Positions 37,033-45,637 of a DNA stretch of 64,000 nucleotides are shown piece after piece. Under the pieces are notes generated by a model. That model was not told the origin of the DNA, searched no databases, and was given only the letters and a program-made list of their open reading frames with translations. The stretch comes from Azoarcus sp. (GTDB lineage: Bacteria; Pseudomonadota; Gammaproteobacteria; Burkholderiales; Rhodocyclaceae), in the NCBI GenBank assembly GCA_030656215.1, contig JAUSOD010000008.1, positions 1-64,000 on the forward strand, read 5' to 3'. How positions within the stretch are numbered: the stretch's first letter is position 1; the number at the start of each line of letters is the position of its first letter. The position numbers and the translations under genes are program-made.

Positions 37033-37104
37033 TGCCGCGACCGGCATCATCCTTTGCGGAACCTTGGCGCTGACCGCTGTCATATCCGGGGCTAGGGTAT
37101 GACC

Positions 37105-37185
37105 CTACGGGCTCGGCAGCGTAAACCACAGCCAGCCCGTAACCAGAAAAGCGGCCAGAATGACCGTCGATATCAGCACCTTCAT
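37105..37185 (-). CDS. Possible 26-residue membrane peptide
   Basis: The 356-bp gap 37033-37388 holds no long gene, but on the minus strand ATG at 37183-37185 opens MKVLISTVILAAFLVTGWLW, ending FTLPSP and TAG. It is a single hydrophobic helix with a basic N-terminus. No clear ribosome binding site precedes it. Small hydrophobic peptides regulate several P-type ATPases, and this one is divergent to such a gene, but expression is unproven. Confidence 0.3.
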   Translation of the reverse strand: MKVLISTVILAAFLVTGWLWFTLPSP

Positions 37186-37388
37186 TCGGCGAGCTGATGG
37201 ACGATTACGGTGCCGCCGAGACCATTGCGCAAGGTATCGTTGCCCGGCTTGGCGCTGAGCGAGCCATTCTTGCCATGCTTGGTCGCGGTGCTGTTCCCGA
37301 TCATGGCGCTTGTCTTGCTCGGCACGCTCGGATCCCTGTTCAAATCATTTTTTTATCGCGAGTATTACACCTCGGAACCTGCCTGCTC

Positions 37389-40127
37389 ATGGCCTCAAAC
37401 AAAACTGAATGTGACCCCATGCCCCAGACCCAAAACCGTTCGCTTCAGATTGACAAGCCCCACGCCCTCGCAAGCGATGAAGCACTCAGCCAACTCTCGG
37501 TCAACGAAACTGGCCTGTCCTCCGAAGAGGCCGAGCGCCGTCTCGCCGAGATTGGCCCCAACCGCTTGCCCACGCCAGCCAAGGAAGGGCTCCTCAAACG
37601 TTTTTTCAAGCACTTCCACGACGTTCTGATCTATATCCTGATCGCGGCGGCAGCGATCACCGCGCTGCTCGGACACTGGATCGATACCGCTGTCATCCTC
37701 GGCGTAGTCGTCATCAATGCCATCATCGGCTTCATCCAGGAAGGCAAGGCCGAAGAGGCGCTGGAAGGCATCCGCAAGATGCTCTCCCTGCACGCCCAAG
37801 CCAGCCGCGACGGGCAGTGGACCGAGGTCGAAGCCGACGCGCTGGTGCCGGGTGACATCGTTCGCCTGCGCTCGGGTGATCGCGTACCGGCCGACCTTCG
37901 CCTGATCGAAACCACCAATCTGCGCATCGAAGAATCCGCACTCACCGGTGAGTCCGTCCCCACCGACAAGAACACCGACCAGGTCGAGGCGGACGCGGGC
38001 GTGGGTGACCGCTTTGGCATGGCCTTTTCCGGCACCATGGTGGCCGCTGGCCGCGGCCTTGGCGTGGTCACGGCGACCGGCCCCAACACTGAACTGGGGC
38101 GTATCAACCGGATGATCTCCGAAGTGCAGACCCTGCAGACCCCGCTCACACGCCAGATGGCTGAGTTCAGCAAGGTCCTGTCAGTGGTCATTGTGGGACT
38201 GGCCGCGTTGATGCTGGTGGTGGGCTTCACGGTTCACGACTTTCCGTTGAGCGACTTGTTTCTGGCTGCCATCGGCTTTGCGGTTGCCGCCATCCCCGAA
38301 GGGCTGCCCGCCATCCTGACCATCACACTGGCTCTCGGCGTGCAGCGCATGGCGCAACGCAACGCCATCACGCGCAAACTCACTGCGGTCGAAACCCTGG
38401 GCGCGGTCACGGTCATTTGCTCGGACAAGACCGGCACCCTGACCAAGAACGAGATGACCGCCCGCCACGTCGTCACGCGCGGGGGCTTTTTTGATGTCAG
38501 CGGCACCGGCTACCAGCCCGAAGGCGACATCACCCTGGACGGCCAGGCGGCTGACCTGTCGCAGCATGCTCACCTGCATGCGGTGGTCGAGGTGGCTGGC
38601 GTGGCCAACGACACCCATGTTGCCGAGGAGGACGGCCAGTGGAAGGTCACCGGCGAACCGACCGAAGGTGCGCTGCGCACTCTCGCCCACAAGGCTGGCT
38701 TCGACGCTGACAGCCATGAGCGCCACGCCAGCATCCCCTTCGAGTCGACCAACAAATTCATGGCCACCCTCAACTCCCGCCCCGACGGTCAGCGCCGCAT
38801 CCTGCTCAAGGGCGCGCCCGACCGCCTGCTCGACCGCTGCCACAAGGAGCTTGGCGCAGATGGCAAACCCGAGCCACTGGACCGAGCGTTCTGGGAAGAC
38901 CACATCGACAAACTCAGCGCGGAAGGCCTGCGCGTGCTTGCCGCCGCCTCGCGCGACGTGCCCGACAGCAAGCACCAACTCGAGATTGAAGACCTCGACC
39001 AAGACATGATCTTTCTGGGTCTCATCGGCATCATCGACCCTCCCCGCCCCGAGGCGATCAAGGCCATCAAGTCCTGCCACGAGGCGGGCATCCGCGTGAA
39101 GATGATCACTGGCGACCACGCCGGCACCGCGCGCGCCATCGGCATCGAGATGGGGCTGGGCAAGGCCGACGAACTCAAGGTGATCTCGGGCGCCGAGATC
39201 GAAGCCGCCAACGACGAAGAGCTGCTGCAGATTGCGCACGACTGCGACATCTTTGCCCGCACCAGCCCTGAGCACAAGCTACGCCTGGTCAAGGCCTTGC
39301 AGGCGCGCGGCGAAGTGGTGGCGATGACCGGCGACGGGGTCAACGACGCACCGGCACTCAAACGCGCCGACGTTGGCGTGGCCATGGGTATCAAGGGCAC
39401 CGAGGCCACCAAGGAGGCGGCCGAGATCGTGCTCGCCGACGATAACTTCTCGTCCATCGAGCGCGCCGTGGAGGAAGGTCGCACCATCTACGACAACCTG
39501 AAAAAAGCCATCCTGTTCATCCTCCCGACCAACGGCGCGCAAGGTCTGGTCATGCTCACGGCAGTGATATTCGGCCTCACGCTGCCACTGACACCAGTAC
39601 AAATCCTGTGGGTCAACATGGTGGTGGCGGTCACTCTGGCGCTGGCATTGGCTTTTGAACCTGCCGAACCTGGTGTCATGCAACGTCCGCCGCGCAAACC
39701 GGGCACGTCGATCATGGATCGCAGCATGTTGATACGGCTGGTCATCGTGTCACTGCTGATTGGTGCGGCCACCATCGCCATGTTTGAATATGAACTGGTG
39801 CAGGGCATTGAGCTTGACGTTGCCCGCACAATGGCGGTCAACACCCTTGTGATCGCACAAGCCTTCTACCTTTTCAACGCCCGTTTTTTGACCGAATCCA
39901 GCCTGAACATGAAACTGCTGTTCACCAACCGTGCTGCGCTCATTGCGGTTGTCATTCTGATGCTGCTGCAACTGGGTTTTGTGTATTTTCCGTTCATGAA
40001 TGTCTGGTTTGGCACTGCAGCGCTTGAGCCGCGGCACTGGCTGGTATCACTCGGCATCGGTCTGGCTGTCTTCCTGATCATTGAGGCAGAAAAGGCATGG
40101 AGCCGGCGGCGAGAAGCGAAAGCCTAG
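37389..40127 (+). CDS. P2-type cation-transporting ATPase (Ca2+-ATPase-like)
   Basis: 912 residues from ATG at 37389 (MASNKTECDPMPQTQ); 37419 is an alternative. A cation-ATPase N-terminal domain is followed by the actuator with LTGESVP, TM4 with VAAIPEGLPAIL, the phosphorylation site ICSDKTGTLTKNEM (Asp about 346), the nucleotide-binding KGAPDRLLD, and hinge sequences MITGDH and MTGDGVNDAPALKRADVGVAMG. Ten membrane helices are expected. The PEGLP motif places it in the P2 group (Ca2+, Na+ or Mn2+), not MgtA or KdpB. Its TAG stop lies at the first bases of the palindromic element 40124-40292. Confidence 0.92.
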   Translation: MASNKTECDPMPQTQNRSLQIDKPHALASDEALSQLSVNETGLSSEEAERRLAEIGPNRLPTPAKEGLLKRFFKHFHDVLIYILIAAAAITALLGHWIDTAVILGVVVINAIIGFIQEGKAEEALEGIRKMLSLHAQASRDGQWTEVEADALVPGDIVRLRSGDRVPADLRLIETTNLRIEESALTGESVPTDKNTDQVEADAGVGDRFGMAFSGTMVAAGRGLGVVTATGPNTELGRINRMISEVQTLQTPLTRQMAEFSKVLSVVIVGLAALMLVVGFTVHDFPLSDLFLAAIGFAVAAIPEGLPAILTITLALGVQRMAQRNAITRKLTAVETLGAVTVICSDKTGTLTKNEMTARHVVTRGGFFDVSGTGYQPEGDITLDGQAADLSQHAHLHAVVEVAGVANDTHVAEEDGQWKVTGEPTEGALRTLAHKAGFDADSHERHASIPFESTNKFMATLNSRPDGQRRILLKGAPDRLLDRCHKELGADGKPEPLDRAFWEDHIDKLSAEGLRVLAAASRDVPDSKHQLEIEDLDQDMIFLGLIGIIDPPRPEAIKAIKSCHEAGIRVKMITGDHAGTARAIGIEMGLGKADELKVISGAEIEAANDEELLQIAHDCDIFARTSPEHKLRLVKALQARGEVVAMTGDGVNDAPALKRADVGVAMGIKGTEATKEAAEIVLADDNFSSIERAVEEGRTIYDNLKKAILFILPTNGAQGLVMLTAVIFGLTLPLTPVQILWVNMVVAVTLALALAFEPAEPGVMQRPPRKPGTSIMDRSMLIRLVIVSLLIGAATIAMFEYELVQGIELDVARTMAVNTLVIAQAFYLFNARFLTESSLNMKLLFTNRAALIAVVILMLLQLGFVYFPFMNVWFGTAALEPRHWLVSLGIGLAVFLIIEAEKAWSRRREAKA

Positions 40128-40292
40128 GAGGTTGTCGGACTTGAGCGATCGTAGCGAGCCGAGTGGGAAAACGAGGACAGATTCGGCCGTTTTTGAGGCG
40201 CATAGTTGTTCTATGCAACGAGAAAACGGGCGGATATGGACCGTTTCTCCCGCTGGCGCAGTAGATCAGCCTCAAGTCCGACAGCCTCCTAG
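40124..40292. mobile_element. 169-bp palindromic MITE-like element
   Basis: Terminal inverted repeats match over about 22 bp with one mismatch: CTAGGAGGTTGTCGGACTTG at 40124, and its near-complement ending at 40292. The halves continue to pair imperfectly to the centre, where GCATAG-TTGTT-CTATGC (40200-40216) forms a hairpin. The outermost TA on each side could be a target duplication of the IS630/mariner type (inference). No open frame of a transposase is inside. The left end supplies the stop codon region of the ATPase gene. Confidence 0.65.
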
Positions 40293-40325
40293 ATGCAATG
40301 AGACCTGAAAGATTCAGAACGTCGC

Positions 40326-40769
40326 TCATGCAGCGTCGCTGAAGCTCAGGTAGGCCAGCGTGTCGGGGCCTATGCGCAGGCGGTGGACCTCAGTCAGCCC
40401 GGCGACCCTGAGCAGCACGGTGTAGGCACCGTGATCCAGGGGGCCGATCATGCTTGCGCCATTCAGGGCAACTTGCACAAGCTTGCGTCCGGAGGTGTCA
40501 AGGATGCGGAGGCTTGCCCGTTCAGCGTGACCCAGCGTTCCCGGTGCCGGGTCCGGCAGGGTAAAGGTGTGCAGGTAGGCCGGGGCTTGCGTGCGCCCGG
40601 TGGCGTCGGATGGCGTGGCCTGACGTTCGGTTTGCTCGGTACCCTGCAATGCGTCGTCGCGGTCCACTCTCCCCGGTGGCATTGCATTGGCGTTGATGGC
40701 AAACGTGATTGCAGCAAGTTGCAGGAAATGCTGCATCACGCGCCGTGAAATACGATGCTTGCGTTTCAT
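40326..40769 (-). CDS. Small secreted protein of unknown function
   Basis: 147 residues from ATG at 40767-40769, preceded by AGGAGG. A signal peptide spans about 1-30 (RRVMQHFLQLAAITFAINANA). The mature part has a Thr/Gln-rich linker and a beta-rich domain (ASLRILDTSGRKLVQVALNG, HGAYTVLLRVAGLTEVHRLRI) that resembles small surface- or periplasm-located Ig-like folds. Its promoter carries a perfect PmrA/QseB-type box, so it is probably regulated by the adjacent two-component system. Confidence 0.75.
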   Translation of the reverse strand: MKRKHRISRRVMQHFLQLAAITFAINANAMPPGRVDRDDALQGTEQTERQATPSDATGRTQAPAYLHTFTLPDPAPGTLGHAERASLRILDTSGRKLVQVALNGASMIGPLDHGAYTVLLRVAGLTEVHRLRIGPDTLAYLSFSDAA

Positions 40770-40869
40770 GTCGTCCTCCTGACCTGGTTCGATCGGTACG
40801 AAGAGCGTGCACCGGCCCGCTGGCCTTGCTCCTTGAACCGGGCGGGCAACAGTTGCCCGCGACGTCGTC

Positions 40870-40903
40870 AATATAGCGAGGCGCGACTTAAACCAGACTT
40901 AAG
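40870..40903 (-). promoter_or_regulatory. PmrA/QseB-type box and -10 of the secreted protein gene
   Basis: On the minus strand CTTAAG-TCTGG-TTTAAG (40903-40887) fits YTTAAK-N5-YTTAAK completely. TATATT (40875-40870) lies 11 bases further, so the box covers the -35 region. It overlaps the stop codon of the sensor kinase gene and is 118-134 bp before the secreted protein start. Confidence 0.7.
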
Positions 40904-42269
40904 CCTCGACGACAGCGCCCGCGGCAGGAAAACCCACGCCGATCTGCAGCCCGCCGTAGGGCGAGGAGTCGAGTTCGAGGCGCGCACCGTGGCGCTCGGC
41001 AATCGAACGCACGATCGCCAGGCCCAGGCCGCTGCCCGGCTGGTCGGTTTCGGCCCGCCGGTAGAAGCGGTCGAGCACCCGTTGGCGCTCGCCCGGGGGA
41101 ATGCCGGGGCCGCTGTCGCTTACATGCAGCCAGCACTGCGTTTCCGCCGCTGCAGGCGCCGCTTCGGTGCTGGCATGGCCGGCCCGTCCGCGATGGACGG
41201 CGAGGTCGACGCGTCCGCCTGCGGGGGTGTAGCGGATGGCGTTGTCCAGCAGGTTGCCGATCAGCGTGCGCAGTCCCTCCGGGTCGCCGGCCACGAGGAG
41301 GTCGTCGTCCAGTTCGACGGCACCGAGGTCGATGTGGCACGCATCGGCGAGTGCGGCGTGATCGGCGAGACACTGGCGCGCGATCGAGGCCAGCACCACC
41401 GTGGTCGGCGCCACCTTCGAGTCGGTACCTGGCTCCTGGCGGGCCAGGGTCAGCAGCTGTTGCACCAGGTGGGACGCGCGTTCCAGGCCCCGTCGCAACT
41501 CGGAAAGCGCCGCGCGTCGCGCAGACTCGTCTGCTGCGCGTTCGGTGAGCTGAAGCTGGATCTGTAGCGCTGCCAGCGGTGTGCGCAGCTCATGCGCGGC
41601 GTCGGCGACGAAGGCTCGCTGCGCGCTCAGGGCGTGGTCCAGGCGTGCGAGCAGCGCATTGAGGGCGAGGACCAGCGGGCGTGCTTCGTCGGGTACCCCG
41701 GCGGCCGGCAGGGGGTCGAGCGAGTCCGCCCGGCGCGTGCCGACTTCGGCAGCGAGGCGGTGGAGCGGGCGCAGGCCGCGACCGACCAGATACCAGATCA
41801 GGCCGCCAAGCAGCGGAATCAGGGCGAGCACCGGAATCAGCGTGCGCAGGGCAGCGTCCGCTGCCATCCGTCCGCGCACTGCCATCGGCTGCGCGATCTG
41901 GATGACGTGGTCCTGAAGCGGAACGGAGAATACCCGCCAGGTGGCCTCGGTGGTCTTGACCGTGTTGTAGCCGAACTGGGCGAGAGAGGGCAGCACACTG
42001 TGGGGGTGCGACAGGTAGAGGCGTACGCCCTGATCGTCCCAGATCTGGATCACGAAATCGAAGGCCGGGTCCGGCGGGGTGAGCGGTGGCGTGGTGGGCT
42101 GGCCGAAGTGCTGGTCGCGCAGCGACAGCGCGAGCTGGCGCAGATGGTAGTCCATCAGGGTGTCGATTTCGCCGCGCGCAGTCAGGTAGGTCGCGAAGCC
42201 GCCGATCGCGAACACCACCACGATCGCGCCGAGCAGGGAAATCAGCAGGGTGCGGCGCAGCGAGTTCAT
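40899..42269 (-). CDS. Sensor histidine kinase, QseC/PmrB-like
   Basis: 456 residues from ATG at 42267-42269 (MNSLRRTLLISLLGAIVVVFAIGG), overlapping the regulator's stop (ATGA). Two membrane helices (about 8-30 and 145-168) flank a periplasmic domain. HAMP, then the H-box FVADAAHELRTPLAALQ, N-box LIGNLLDNAIRYTPAGG and G-boxes DSGPGIPPGE and GSGLGLAI follow. The periplasmic TLMDYHLRQLALSLRDQHF resembles the QseC group. A PmrA-type box next to the locus supports this pairing. Confidence 0.88.
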   Translation of the reverse strand: MNSLRRTLLISLLGAIVVVFAIGGFATYLTARGEIDTLMDYHLRQLALSLRDQHFGQPTTPPLTPPDPAFDFVIQIWDDQGVRLYLSHPHSVLPSLAQFGYNTVKTTEATWRVFSVPLQDHVIQIAQPMAVRGRMAADAALRTLIPVLALIPLLGGLIWYLVGRGLRPLHRLAAEVGTRRADSLDPLPAAGVPDEARPLVLALNALLARLDHALSAQRAFVADAAHELRTPLAALQIQLQLTERAADESARRAALSELRRGLERASHLVQQLLTLARQEPGTDSKVAPTTVVLASIARQCLADHAALADACHIDLGAVELDDDLLVAGDPEGLRTLIGNLLDNAIRYTPAGGRVDLAVHRGRAGHASTEAAPAAAETQCWLHVSDSGPGIPPGERQRVLDRFYRRAETDQPGSGLGLAIVRSIAERHGARLELDSSPYGGLQIGVGFPAAGAVVEA

Positions 42270-42928
42270 TTCGGCTCTGCCAGGTAGTAACCGACGCCGC
42301 GCAGATTGCGTATCCACTCGGCCCCCAGCTTGCGGCGCAGGGCGTGGATATAGACTTCGACCGCGTTGCTCTCCACCTCTTCGTTCCAGCCGTACAGGCG
42401 CTCTTCGAGCTGGGCGCGCGACAGCGGCTTGCCCGGCTCGTCCAGCAAAGCGCTCAGCAGGCCGAACTCGCGCGCCGACAGGTGAATCGGCTCGCCCGCG
42501 AGCGTCACCTCATGCCGGGCCGGATCCACCTGCAACATACCGAGCGTGATCAGCGGTGCCGCTTCGCCGCGCTGGCGCCGCAGCAGTGCGCGGATCCGAG
42601 CCGCGAGTTCGTCGAGGTCGAAGGGTTTGACCAGATAGTCGTCGGCCCCCGCATCCAGGCCGCGAATCCGGTCCGAAACGGTATCGCGAGCGGTCAATAC
42701 CAGTACCGGGAGCTTGTTTCCGCTCGTCCGCAGGCGGGTGAGCAGTTCGATGCCGTCGCGCCGCGGCAGCCCCAGGTCGAGGAGCAGCAGATCGTAAGGG
42801 TTGTCGCCGACCGCAAGTTCGGCGGCCACGCCGTCGCGCACCCAGTCCACCGCGTAGCCCTCCTGGCGCAGTGCCTGCTGCACACCGGCGCCGATCATGG
42901 GGTCATCTTCGATCAGCAGGAGTCTCAT
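42266..42928 (-). CDS. OmpR-family response regulator, QseB/PmrA-like
   Basis: 220 residues from ATG at 42926-42928 (MRLLLIEDDPMIGAGVQQAL). The receiver carries LLLLDLGLPRRDGIE and YLVKPFDLDELAAR. The winged helix has VESNAVEVYIHALRRKLG and ends IRNLRGVGYYLAEPK, sequence typical of QseB/PmrA. It should bind boxes of the type found at 40887-40903. A 10-bp tandem repeat lies 30 bp upstream of its start. Confidence 0.9.
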   Translation of the reverse strand: MRLLLIEDDPMIGAGVQQALRQEGYAVDWVRDGVAAELAVGDNPYDLLLLDLGLPRRDGIELLTRLRTSGNKLPVLVLTARDTVSDRIRGLDAGADDYLVKPFDLDELAARIRALLRRQRGEAAPLITLGMLQVDPARHEVTLAGEPIHLSAREFGLLSALLDEPGKPLSRAQLEERLYGWNEEVESNAVEVYIHALRRKLGAEWIRNLRGVGYYLAEPK

Positions 42929-42957
42929 CGGGGGGCATCGGGGCGGGGGGTAAAGGG

Positions 42958-42977
42958 CGGTGAAGGACGGTGAAGGA
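42958..42977. repeat. 10-bp tandem repeat upstream of the QseB-like gene
   Basis: CGGTGAAGGA occurs twice head to tail. On the minus strand this presents CTTCAC twice at 10-bp period, possibly a regulator site. Confidence 0.5.
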
Positions 42978-43116
42978 CCAAGGGATTCTAGCAGCCTGGC
43001 GGATTCGAGGCCGAGCTCGTGCGTCCGCATGAACATGGCGCACTGGCCGGTGCCGTGCGACGGAATCGTGGTTTCCTATAATGAAGACCGATTCGACCAT
43101 GTCAGCAGGAGCCGAT

Positions 43117-43779
43117 ATGTCAGACCACGACACCGTCCGTGACCGCATCGTCGATACCGCGATTGCCTTGGGCGAACGCGACTGCTGGGAGACCGTGCGT
43201 CTGCACGAGGTCGCGTCGGAGCTGGGGATCTCGCTGGACGAAATCCGTCATCATTTCCGCGAGAAGGAGGACATCGTCGAGGCGTGGTTCGACCGTGCCG
43301 ACGGCGCCATGCTTGCCGAGGCTGAACGACTGGCCTTTGCGCACCTGCCGACGCGCGCCCGGCTGCATCGCTTGATCATGGCGTGGCTCGACGCTCTCGC
43401 GCCGCATCGCAGGGTCACGCGCGAGATGATCCACGGCAAACTCGAGCCGGGACATCTCCACATTCAGATTCCCGGCCTCCTGCGCGTTAGCCGCACCGTG
43501 CAATGGGTGCGCGAGGCCGCCCATCGTGACGCCAGCTTTGTGCACCGGGCGCTGGAAGAGACCGGGCTGACAACGATCTATCTGATGAGCTTTGTCCACT
43601 GGATGTACGACGACTCGGAAGATGCGGAGCGCACGCGCAGGTTTCTCGATGAGCGCCTCGAAATGGCCGAGTCGCTCAATCGATGGGTGTTCCACCGGCA
43701 CGGTGAATGTTGCGCGCGTCGCGGCGTACGCGCCCGAAGGGATGCATCGCACCCGTCGGGCAAGGAATCGGTGTCCTGA
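43117..43779 (+). CDS. TetR-family transcriptional regulator
   Basis: 220 residues from ATG at 43117 (MSDHDTVRDRIVDTAIALGE), with AGGAG upstream; the frame is open from 43081. The N-terminal HTH reads WETVRLHEVASELGISLDEIRHHFREKEDIVEAWF, a TetR recognition helix region. The C-terminal ligand domain resembles that of COQ9-like TetR relatives. A TATAAT sequence at 43077-43082 may be its -10. The gene ends 12 bp before the YdjM-type gene, which it may control or share a transcript with. Confidence 0.8.
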   Translation: MSDHDTVRDRIVDTAIALGERDCWETVRLHEVASELGISLDEIRHHFREKEDIVEAWFDRADGAMLAEAERLAFAHLPTRARLHRLIMAWLDALAPHRRVTREMIHGKLEPGHLHIQIPGLLRVSRTVQWVREAAHRDASFVHRALEETGLTTIYLMSFVHWMYDDSEDAERTRRFLDERLEMAESLNRWVFHRHGECCARRGVRARRDASHPSGKESVS

Positions 43780-43791
43780 CCCGACTGGCGC

Positions 43792-44859
43792 ATGGATCCA
43801 CTGACCCACGCTCTCAGTGGCGCCCTGATCGCGCGTGCGACCGCCGCGACCGCGCCGGGGCCCGATGCGCTGCCGGTGCGCACCCGGGTGGCGGCGGGCT
43901 TTGTTGCCGCCGCGTTTCCCGACATCGACATCGTGCTGCGCCTGATCGACACCATCACCTACCTCAACTGGCATCAGGGCATCACTCATGCACCGCTCAT
44001 GGTGCCGCTGTGGGCGCTTTTGCTGGCGCGCCTGTTCGCGTGGATCGATCCCGCGCACCACCGCTGGCAAGCCTTCTTTATGCCGGCTTGCCTGGGTCTC
44101 GGTATCCATATTGGCGGCGACCTCATCACCGCCTACGGCCTGATGCTGTTCGCGCCCCTGTCGACCGCGCGCTACTCGGTGCCGCTCGCCTTCGTCATCG
44201 ATCCATGGATCAGCGCCATCGTCGTTGCCGGCCTGGCTGCGGGCGCACTGCTGCCGACGCGACGCTCACCTGCGGTACTCGCGCTGATTGCGCTGCTTGC
44301 CTACCTCAGCTTCCTGACGCTGCAGATGCAAGGTGCGCGCGACGTGGCTGCCTTGCATGCGGACAGCCGCGGTCTGCCGCCGGCCGCGGTGCATGTGCTG
44401 CCGCAGCCGCTGTCCCCGTTCAACTGGAAGCTGATCGTGCGCGATGGCGACACCTATCATGTTGCCCACATCGCGCTCACGGAGGCGCGGCATTTGTGGC
44501 CACCGTTGAACTGGATCGACGCATTGCTGCGCCTGCATACTGCGTTCCGGCCAGTGAGGCTGGCGCAGTGGCAGGTGCTTGGCCGCTTCGGTGATTCCGT
44601 GGCTACGGCCGACTTCGCCCGTGACGGGTGGCACCAGCCGGCCTTCGACGGCTTTCGCCGCTTTGCGGTGTTTCCGTTGCTGGAGCGGATAGACAAGGAT
44701 GGCGAGGACGGTGAAGGCAGGCCCGAGCGCTGTGCATGGTTTGTCGACATGCGCTTTGTGCTGCCGTCCATGCCGCCCTCGTTTCGCTATGGGGCGTGCC
44801 GCGCTGAGGGTGGCGAGTGGCGCATGTACCGCGCCCGGGGTGCATTCCTGATTGACTGA
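43792..44859 (+). CDS. YdjM-type membrane-bound metal-dependent hydrolase
   Basis: 355 residues. The N-terminus MDPLTHALSGALIARA and the spaced histidines and aspartates in AAAFPDIDIVLR, LNWHQGITHAPLMV and HIGGDLITAYG match the DUF457/YdjM family of inner-membrane proteins with a putative metal site. About five hydrophobic helices precede a soluble C-terminal domain (about 200-355). The E. coli relative is LexA-regulated; no SOS box was recognised here. The substrate is unknown. Confidence 0.85.
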   Translation: MDPLTHALSGALIARATAATAPGPDALPVRTRVAAGFVAAAFPDIDIVLRLIDTITYLNWHQGITHAPLMVPLWALLLARLFAWIDPAHHRWQAFFMPACLGLGIHIGGDLITAYGLMLFAPLSTARYSVPLAFVIDPWISAIVVAGLAAGALLPTRRSPAVLALIALLAYLSFLTLQMQGARDVAALHADSRGLPPAAVHVLPQPLSPFNWKLIVRDGDTYHVAHIALTEARHLWPPLNWIDALLRLHTAFRPVRLAQWQVLGRFGDSVATADFARDGWHQPAFDGFRRFAVFPLLERIDKDGEDGEGRPERCAWFVDMRFVLPSMPPSFRYGACRAEGGEWRMYRARGAFLID

Positions 44860-44946
44860 CAAGCCACCGACGACGGCAACGCGACCGGCAGACCACCGCG
44901 CTCTTGAGCGACGTCGCCTCGGGAAGACGCTCACCCAGGTCGTCGT

Positions 44947-45624
44947 CTATTGCGCCAACTCGCGCGGGTCTGCATGGGGGTGTTGATCGGGTGTGGGGCG
45001 CTCCTGCTCGACGTCATCGCGCCACGCTTCCGGAATCCACTGAAGGTCCGCTGCTTCGTCGATGTCATGCAGGTTCGGTAGCCGGTGCACGGTCCAGCCC
45101 AGGGTTTCAAGCCGGCTCAAGGTTTCCCGCGCAACCGTGTCAGTGCTCCAGCGGATGTTGTCGAAGACGGTCGCATCGAACCGGTTCAGCCCGAGCAGGG
45201 CATAGCCGCCGTCCGCCGTGGGCGCGATCGCCGCATCGTGATTCGACAGCGATTGTGCAGCCGTCTGCAGCATCTGGCAGTCCAGTTCCGGGCAGTCGGT
45301 TCCGATCAGCAGTAGCGGCTGACCGGCGTCGAGCCACCGTTTGGCAGCACGCGCCATCCGCTCGCCGAGCTCGCCTTCGCCCTGATCGGACCATTGCAGT
45401 TCGGGCGGCAGGGTCGGACGGTGCCACGCCGGGTCATGCATCGACGGGCTGGCGCAAAGCTCCACCGTGCCCACCCCCGCCGCAATCGCCTTGTCCACGG
45501 TATGTGCCAGCATCCGTCGCGCCAGCCGGGCTGCGCCCTCTGCGCCGAGCGCCGGAATCAGGCGGGTCTTTACCTGGCCGGCGACCGGCGCCTTGGCGAA
45601 GATGATGATCCGGATCGGCTTCAT
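44947..45624 (-). CDS. TIGR04282-like glycosyltransferase
   Basis: 225 residues from ATG at 45622-45624 (MKPIRIIIFAKAPVAGQVKTRLIPALG). The KTRL motif and the aspartates in LIGTDCPELDCQMLQ and APTADGGYALLGLNRFD are those of GT-A-fold nucleotide transferases. This family is linked to arsenosugar-like and selenosugar pathways. It is the last of the six-gene minus-strand cluster, 13 bp after the flavoprotein gene. The sugar donor is unknown. Confidence 0.85.
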   Translation of the reverse strand: MKPIRIIIFAKAPVAGQVKTRLIPALGAEGAARLARRMLAHTVDKAIAAGVGTVELCASPSMHDPAWHRPTLPPELQWSDQGEGELGERMARAAKRWLDAGQPLLLIGTDCPELDCQMLQTAAQSLSNHDAAIAPTADGGYALLGLNRFDATVFDNIRWSTDTVARETLSRLETLGWTVHRLPNLHDIDEAADLQWIPEAWRDDVEQERPTPDQHPHADPRELAQ

Positions 45625-45637
45625 GCGCGCTCTGGAC

